Origin: an uncultured Oscillospiraceae bacterium
GTDB lineage: Bacteria > Bacillota > Clostridia > Oscillospirales > Ruminococcaceae
NCBI GenBank assembly: GCA_900555435.1
Contig: USLH01000049.1
Span: forward strand, 1 to 15,713
Direction: 5' to 3'
DNA length: 15,713 bases
Shown here: in pieces, positions 8,981 through 13,375 of the stretch
Numbering within the stretch: position 1 is the first letter of the stretch
Layout of the letters: each line of letters opens with the position of its first letter
Program-made: the position numbers and the translations under genes
Notes under the pieces: generated by a model
Seen by the model: only the letters and a program-made list of their open reading frames with translations
Told to the model about the DNA's origin: nothing
Database searches by the model: none

Positions 8981-8998
8981 CCGCCGCAGCAGCGACGG
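8981..8998 (-). other. GC-rich hairpin after the second permease gene
   Basis: Minus-strand CCGTCGC and GCGGCGG form a 7-bp stem (one wobble) with a TGCT loop, starting 23 bases after the permease stop. A second small stem, CGGCG-GCGT-CGCCG, follows nearby. No good T-run follows either. They may mark the 3' end of a processed permease mRNA or attenuate transcription. Apart from these and the weak promoter, the gap 8755-9020 shows nothing else; no protein frame in it looks real. Confidence 0.35.
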
Positions 8999-9020
8999 TC
9001 TCACCTGACTTAAGTAAGTG

Positions 9021-9902
9021 TCATCCCTTGACTGCGCCGATCATGACGCCCTTAGTGAAATACTTCTGAACAAACGGGTAAATAATCATGATCGGAAGGA
9101 TTGATACGACAATGGATGCCATCTTCATGGTTTCCGTGTTCACTTTCGTACCGATATGATCCAGATCCTGAACCTGACCGTCCAGCAGGATCCGCTGCAG
9201 CGTGTATTGCAGAACGTATTTTGTGTCGTCACGGATGTACAGCATACAATCGTACCAGGCGTTCCAATGCCCTACGATGCACCAAAGCGATACCGTCGCA
9301 AGCACCGGCATGGAAAGCGGCACCACAATCTTGAAGAGCACCGTTGTCTCCCTTGCTCCGTCGATCCTCGCCGATTCCTCCAGCGAGTCGGGGATGGATT
9401 CAAAGAAGTTCCGGACAATGATCAGGTTATATGCGCTCATAGCCGGAGGCAGGATCAGCGCCCAGATCGTATTGGAGAGCTTGAGCCAGTTGTTGATGAG
9501 CAGGTAGTTTGGGATCATGCCGCCGGAAAAATACATGGTGAAAATAATGAAAAAGATCCAGAAGCGCCGATTGGGCAGATATTTTTTCGACAGCGGATAA
9601 GCGGCAATCACGTACAAAAACATGCTGAGCGCCGTGCCGAACAAAGTCCGCACGATGGTGTTGCGATAGGAAGTCCAAAGCAGCTTATACTTGAAAATGC
9701 TCCGATACCCTTCTAAATCGATTTTGGTGGGAATCAGATGAAGCCCGTAGCTTGCCACCACTTCGGGCGGGCTTAATGAAATCGTAACCACCTGCAAAAA
9801 AGGCACGATGGTAACCATTGCCACCAAAAACAGCAGAATGTAAACGACAATATCAAAAATCCGACTGGAAACGGGCTTACGTCTTTTTTTCACGTGGGTC
9901 AT
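9021..9902 (-). CDS. Sugar ABC transporter permease, LplC/YtcP type (MalG-like)
   Basis: A 293-residue integral membrane protein starting MTHVKKRRKPVSS. ATG at 9902 is preferred because AGGAGG sits 8 bases upstream; an in-frame TTG at 9926 would add eight residues that include the ribosome site itself. It has about six membrane segments, the first at about 17-39. The EAA loop that docks the ATPase is at about 175-199 (EESARIDGARETTVLFKIVV). It forms the inner-membrane channel with the permease encoded 39 bases upstream. The C-terminus ends FTKGVMIGAVKG, the usual ending of this family. No ATPase gene is nearby, so a shared MsmX/MsmK-type ATPase elsewhere probably drives import. Confidence 0.94.
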   Translation of the reverse strand: MTHVKKRRKPVSSRIFDIVVYILLFLVAMVTIVPFLQVVTISLSPPEVVASYGLHLIPTKIDLEGYRSIFKYKLLWTSYRNTIVRTLFGTALSMFLYVIAAYPLSKKYLPNRRFWIFFIIFTMYFSGGMIPNYLLINNWLKLSNTIWALILPPAMSAYNLIIVRNFFESIPDSLEESARIDGARETTVLFKIVVPLSMPVLATVSLWCIVGHWNAWYDCMLYIRDDTKYVLQYTLQRILLDGQVQDLDHIGTKVNTETMKMASIVVSILPIMIIYPFVQKYFTKGVMIGAVKG

Positions 9903-9941
9903 GGTCGGCCCCTCCTGTTCTGTCAAAAATTGTAAACGGGA

Positions 9942-10898
9942 TTACCACAGCGAGCTGCCGCTGATTTTCTTGGAAAACCAGTTGCTGAGCGACACCAGGA
10001 ACAATGCAATCACGTTTTTAAAGAGCCCGACCGCAGTGGCATAGCTGTAATTCATCTGCTGCAAACCGGTGCGGTAGGTGTAGGTCCCGATTACATCGCC
10101 CACCGACATGACCTTTGCGTTGAGCATATTGTAGATCTGATCAAAGTCGTCGTTCATCACACCGCCTAAAGCAAAGATCAGCATGATCGTGATCGTGGGG
10201 ATCAGGCTTGGAAGCGTAACATACCAGATCTTCTGAAACCGGGTGGCGCCGTCTAAGTTTGCAGCCTCATACATGGTGGGATCGATACCGGAAACAGCTG
10301 CCAGATAGATGATGCTGTCCCATCCGCAATTTCGCCAGATGCTGGAAAGCACGACCACCGGACGGAACCACCGGGTGCTTCCCATAAAAAAGATCGGGGT
10401 TCCACCGAGAGCCTTGATCACATAGTTGACCGCACCGGTAGAAGGCGAAAGCACCTGCTGCACGATCCCTGCAAGCACCACCCAGCCGATAAAGTGCGGC
10501 AAATAGGTGATCGTCTGCACGCTCTTTTTAAACCACTGACAGCTCACTTCATTAAGAAGCAGCGCCAAAATGATCGGCATCGGAAATCCTACGATCAGCT
10601 TCAAAAAGCTGATGACCAGGGTGTTGCGAAATACCGGCCAAAAATAAAGCCCCGAAAACATTTTACTGAAATTTTGGAGGCCCACCCATTCACTCCCCAA
10701 AATGCCGCTCCGGGGAAGAAAATCCTCAAATGCGATTAGGATGCCGTACATCGGGGCATAATGAAACACGATGAAATAAATCACCGCCGGAAGCAGGAGC
10801 AAGAACAATTCCTTGTGCTTCCAATATTCGTGCAGGAGACCCTGCTTTTTCTTTTTCGCAATCCGCTCGGAGGACTGCATCACGTTTTCTTTGGCCAT
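9942..10898 (-). CDS. Sugar ABC transporter permease, LplB/YteP type (MalF-like)
   Basis: A 318-residue membrane protein starting MAKENVMQSSERIAKKKK. ATG at 10898 has AAAGGAG about 11 bases upstream; an in-frame GTG at 10943 adds 15 residues and lies inside the operator-like palindrome, so it is unlikely. A lysine-rich cytoplasmic start precedes the first membrane segment (about 32-53, FLLLLPAVIYFIVFHYAPMY), typical of LplB/YteP. The EAA loop is at about 211-235 (EAANLDGATRFQKIWYVTLP). About six membrane segments are present and the end reads FSKKISGSSLW, matching the family. It is the first gene of the transport operon, downstream of an extended -10 promoter, and partners the next permease. 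Confidence 0.94.
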   Translation of the reverse strand: MAKENVMQSSERIAKKKKQGLLHEYWKHKELFLLLLPAVIYFIVFHYAPMYGILIAFEDFLPRSGILGSEWVGLQNFSKMFSGLYFWPVFRNTLVISFLKLIVGFPMPIILALLLNEVSCQWFKKSVQTITYLPHFIGWVVLAGIVQQVLSPSTGAVNYVIKALGGTPIFFMGSTRWFRPVVVLSSIWRNCGWDSIIYLAAVSGIDPTMYEAANLDGATRFQKIWYVTLPSLIPTITIMLIFALGGVMNDDFDQIYNMLNAKVMSVGDVIGTYTYRTGLQQMNYSYATAVGLFKNVIALFLVSLSNWFSKKISGSSLW

Positions 10899-10940
10899 AG
10901 GAACGACTTCTCCTTTGGTTGGAATAGAGGAAATGAACCG

Positions 10941-10955
10941 CACGGTCGAACCGTG
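10941..10955. promoter_or_regulatory. Perfect 15-base palindrome, possible operator
   Basis: CACGGT-CGA-ACCGTG is a perfect 6-3-6 inverted repeat located about +9 to +23 from the predicted start of the transport operon. That is a typical repressor-operator position, but it could also be a small mRNA hairpin in the leader. I did not find the same sequence at the other promoters of the window. Confidence 0.4.
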
Positions 10956-10969
10956 TTTGTGTTACTCCC

Positions 10970-10998
10970 ATCATAACACCCGACTTTCCCCTGCACAA
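10970..10998 (-). promoter_or_regulatory. Extended -10 promoter of the transport/catabolic operon
   Basis: Minus-strand TATGAT (10970-10975) is preceded by TG at the extended -10 position. TTGTGC (10993-10998) lies 17 bases upstream as the -35 (3 of 6). The weak -35 with a good extended -10 suits an activator-dependent promoter, which fits the AraC regulator encoded in the same operon. The start would be near 10963, with a leader of about 65 bases. Confidence 0.6.
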
Positions 10999-11002
10999 CC
11001 GC

Positions 11003-11046
11003 AAAAAATATGTCCAAACCATCAAAAAATTGATGGTTTGGACATA
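11003..11046 (-). terminator. Strong intrinsic terminator after the FAD oxidoreductase gene
   Basis: TATGTCCAAACCATCAA and its exact complement form a perfect 17-bp stem (11009-11025 with 11030-11046) with a 4-base loop. On the minus strand it is followed at once by six Ts (11008-11003). It lies about 100 bases after the oxidoreductase stop and ends about five bases before the -35 of the transport operon promoter. It separates the two transcription units. Its closeness to the promoter means it could also serve as a regulator binding site. Confidence 0.8.
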
Positions 11047-11147
11047 AACATAGCCTTTATCGCTTTTCAAACCTATACCGGTTCTTCCTGTTTTTGTGCC
11101 GAAACGGATCGATCCCGCTTCTAAGAGCTTATTTTTTCCTCTTCCCC

Positions 11148-12929
11148 TTATCGAAAATCAAACGAGAAAACCGGCGTTTCCTCTTCTCCTCCCCAGTTGC
11201 TTTCCGGGATCAGGGTAAGCGACCGGACAACCGAACCAACAGGAACGTCATAGCTCCGGCGGCAGTTGTCGCTGACCTTTAAAAGCTCCAAGCTCCCCTC
11301 GTCCGTCTCCGCCGTCAGGGTAAAGCTGCGGCAGAGCGGCGAAGGCATATGCATCTGTGGGGAATCGAGCAGCGTGCTGCAGCGGGTGGGGTGGCTCTGC
11401 TCCATCTCGTCCCCGGGAAGGCTCTCCCGGTTCAGGTCGCTGTCAAAAACCAGATGGGCGGCCTTCACAAAAGCAGGTCCCGTCAGACGATAGGTCACAG
11501 GCTCGCCGTTTTTCACCCGGCAGCCGCAGCCGACACCCCCGTACATCGCATGGGCCCGGTCCTGCCCGTCCCGCAAAGCATCGCTGCCCCCCAGAAGCTC
11601 CGCTTCCCGGCAGGCGGCTGATATCTCCCGCTGAAGCCCGGGGAGGAAGCAGTCTTCTTCCAGCAGCGTCTGCTGCAGGGCGGCAAGCTGCTCTTTATAA
11701 ACGCCGTGGGGCGTCAGGCCGTTGGTAACGGCTATGGCTGCCGCCGCACCCACTGCCTGACCGAAAAGGGCGCAGGTCATCATGACCCGGGTGCTGCTCA
11801 TGGCAAAATGGGTGGCGCTGATGTTCCGCCCGGCGAAAAAGAGGTTTTCCACGTTTTTGGAGTACAAAGCCCGGTATGGCAGCGGATAGGGTGCCGGCGT
11901 CCGCACATCGGTGTTAGGGACGCCTTTATGATAGAACCCTCCGGGGAAATGGTCGTCCAAAGGCCAGCCGCCGTAGGCCACCGTATCCGGATACTGCTTC
12001 CCATCGGAGATGTCCCGCTGGGTCACCATGTATTCCCCCACCATCCGCCGGGATTCCCGCTTTCCGGGGAGAAAGCCCAGAAAGTCCAGATCCCAGGTCT
12101 TCGTGTCGTAATGTCCGCTGTTTTTCAGATAGTCCCACGTTCCCAGCGCCAGAGGGATCAGCTCTTCCGTAATCTTTTCCGTGTCTCCGATGGAGTCCCG
12201 GTCGCCGCCCAGCTCCAGATACCAGTAATTCTCCCAGGGGGAACGGGGATCGCCCAGCCGGTCGGCCAAATCCTCCGCCGTCACCTTCGTGCTCCATTCC
12301 GGAGGGGTGAAGGTCACGGGCCGGGTCGTTTCCCGTCCCTGAATCAGGCAGCTCATGCCCATGGTACGGGCGTCGGCCGTTTCCGTTTCCGTATCCTCCC
12401 CGAACTCTGCACGACTCTCCCTGCCGATCCGGAACTCCGCTCCGGTCAGCGGAGCTAAAATACTGTCTCCCGAGCAGTCGGCGAAAAACCGGGCCTCCAC
12501 CCGCAGGAACTGCTGGGTGGTCAGCTGGTATCCGGTGACGCTTTTGATCCGGATCTTCCGCCCGTCAGAAAACTCCCCGGTCTCGGTCTCCGCATCCATG
12601 CAGGCGCAGTTCAGAAGCAAGGTCAGGTTCTTCTCCCGCCGGGCGAAGCTATAAAGCACCGTGTCCCAGAGATAGTAGTTTTTGGTGGGATTCCGGTAAA
12701 GGTTTTCCAGGGCAATCTCTTCGATGATGCCGGTTTCCCGGTTGTCACGGCCTCTGGCGCCGCAGATCCACATCCGGATCTCCGAGGAGGCATTGCCCCC
12801 TAAGACCGGACGCTCGTGCATCAGAACGGTCTTTATCCCATGACGCGCCGCCTCCACCGCTGCGCAAAGCCCGGCTATTCCGCCGCCCACAACACAAAGA
12901 TCCGCCTGAAGAACTTGAGTTTTCAGCAT
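11148..12929 (-). CDS. FAD-dependent oxidoreductase (FAD_oxidored family)
   Basis: A 593-residue protein. The N-terminal dinucleotide-binding fold is clear: DLCVVGGGIAGLCAAVEAA at about 10-28, with the acidic residue E39 of the ERPVLGGNASSEIRMW block (39-54) that holds the FAD ribose in this family. ADCSGDS (150-156) and NLFFAGRNISATHFAMSSTR (362-381) are the second and third FAD-contact motifs. Residues about 430-593 form a C-terminal beta-rich extension. ATG at 12929 has AAGGAG 8-9 bases upstream. No signal peptide or membrane segment is seen, so it is cytoplasmic. Homologues are common beside glycan genes in gut Firmicutes and Bacteroidetes but their reactions are largely unknown. It has its own promoter and terminator, so it is probably a single-gene unit. 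A role in oxidising or reducing a sugar derived from the same glycan is an inference. Confidence 0.87.
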   Translation of the reverse strand: MLKTQVLQADLCVVGGGIAGLCAAVEAARHGIKTVLMHERPVLGGNASSEIRMWICGARGRDNRETGIIEEIALENLYRNPTKNYYLWDTVLYSFARREKNLTLLLNCACMDAETETGEFSDGRKIRIKSVTGYQLTTQQFLRVEARFFADCSGDSILAPLTGAEFRIGRESRAEFGEDTETETADARTMGMSCLIQGRETTRPVTFTPPEWSTKVTAEDLADRLGDPRSPWENYWYLELGGDRDSIGDTEKITEELIPLALGTWDYLKNSGHYDTKTWDLDFLGFLPGKRESRRMVGEYMVTQRDISDGKQYPDTVAYGGWPLDDHFPGGFYHKGVPNTDVRTPAPYPLPYRALYSKNVENLFFAGRNISATHFAMSSTRVMMTCALFGQAVGAAAAIAVTNGLTPHGVYKEQLAALQQTLLEEDCFLPGLQREISAACREAELLGGSDALRDGQDRAHAMYGGVGCGCRVKNGEPVTYRLTGPAFVKAAHLVFDSDLNRESLPGDEMEQSHPTRCSTLLDSPQMHMPSPLCRSFTLTAETDEGSLELLKVSDNCRRSYDVPVGSVVRSLTLIPESNWGGEEETPVFSFDFR

Positions 12930-13007
12930 ATCGTTTTCTCCTTCCGGCCCACTCCTGAATAACCTCAGAGCCGCCGATCCAATAAAAATTCCGTTGGATT
13001 TTCCATC

Positions 13008-13036
13008 ATTCTACCATAATTCGCCGGGATTGTCCA
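13008..13036 (-). promoter_or_regulatory. Promoter of the FAD oxidoreductase gene
   Basis: Minus-strand TGGACA (13031-13036, 5 of 6) and TAGAAT (13008-13013, 5 of 6) are spaced by exactly 17 bases. The start would be near 13001, giving a leader of about 72 bases. Within the leader ATCCAA and TTGGAT form an inverted repeat with an 11-base spacer, a possible operator. Confidence 0.65.
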
Positions 13037-13102
13037 CACTCTTTGGGAGAAAAGATAAGGACTTTCGTTCACCCTTCTTTTTATAGAAAAACCACAGATG
13101 GC

Positions 13103-13139
13103 AAAAACCTCGATGAACGGTACGTTCATCGAGGTTTTT
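13103..13139. terminator. Perfect bidirectional intrinsic terminator
   Basis: AAAAACCTCGATGAACG and its exact complement flank a GTA loop, giving a 17-bp stem with A-runs on one side and T-runs on the other. It works in principle on both strands. On the minus strand it would stop transcription coming from the polyvalent gene before it reaches the FAD oxidoreductase promoter. Confidence 0.8.
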
Positions 13140-13375
13140 CTGGTACGCCTGATTGGAATCGAACTCAACCCCGCCCCCTTCCCCCATTCGCACAACTACG
13201 CGAAACAGGCGTTTCTCCGCCGGTGCCGGGAGTTGGGACTTTCCATCGCCGCTGTCACCGACAGCCATGAGCCCGGGGCGGGGAGTTTTGCTCCTATCCG
13301 ATCCACCGCCTGGAGGGTACTCCGAAATTGGAGCTGGCGGAGAAGATCCGGAAGTTTCCGGAGACGCTTCTCTGA
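13140..13375 (+). pseudogene. 3' remnant of a PHP-type (histidinol-phosphatase-like) gene, frameshifted
   Basis: The plus strand reads IGIELNPAPFPHSHNYAKQA, then FLRRCRELGLSIAAVTDSHE, with coding-like codon use. This resembles the end of PHP phosphoesterases, where an E-x-N strand is followed by a helix and a (S/T)-D-x-H metal site. After a G-run near 13272-13284 the coding signal moves to another frame (SYPIHRLEGTPKLELAEK) and ends at TGA 13373-13375, consistent with loss of one G. There is no start codon or ribosome site, and the front abuts the terminator. It is most likely a gene fragment left by a rearrangement. The family call rests on short similarity by eye. Confidence 0.35.
13141..13212 (-). 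other. Degenerate tRNA-like stretch ending in CCA
   Basis: On the minus strand ACGCCTG (13212-13206) pairs perfectly with CAGGCGT (13151-13145) as a 7-bp acceptor-like stem, followed by A and CCA. TT and a perfect 4-bp D-like stem (TCGC/GCGA) follow the first strand at the right place. TTCGATT stands where the T loop should be. Against it: the T stem pairs in only 2 of 5 places, the anticodon arm is a G-rich run that cannot fold, and the length is 72. It abuts the terminator at 13103-13139. It could be a decayed tRNA, the tRNA 3' end left at an integration site, or chance inside an old coding region. Confidence 0.25.

Noticed and set aside
6775..9069. Long plus-strand open frame of 764 codons opposite the binding-protein gene
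   Set aside because: It is antisense to a clear lipoprotein gene and the front of the AraC gene, crosses their gap, has no ribosome site and shows no recognisable domains; it arises from the codon bias of the minus-strand genes.
9903..9926. TTG start of the LplC-type permease
   Set aside because: The AGGAGG ribosome site lies within this extension, 8 bases before ATG 9902.
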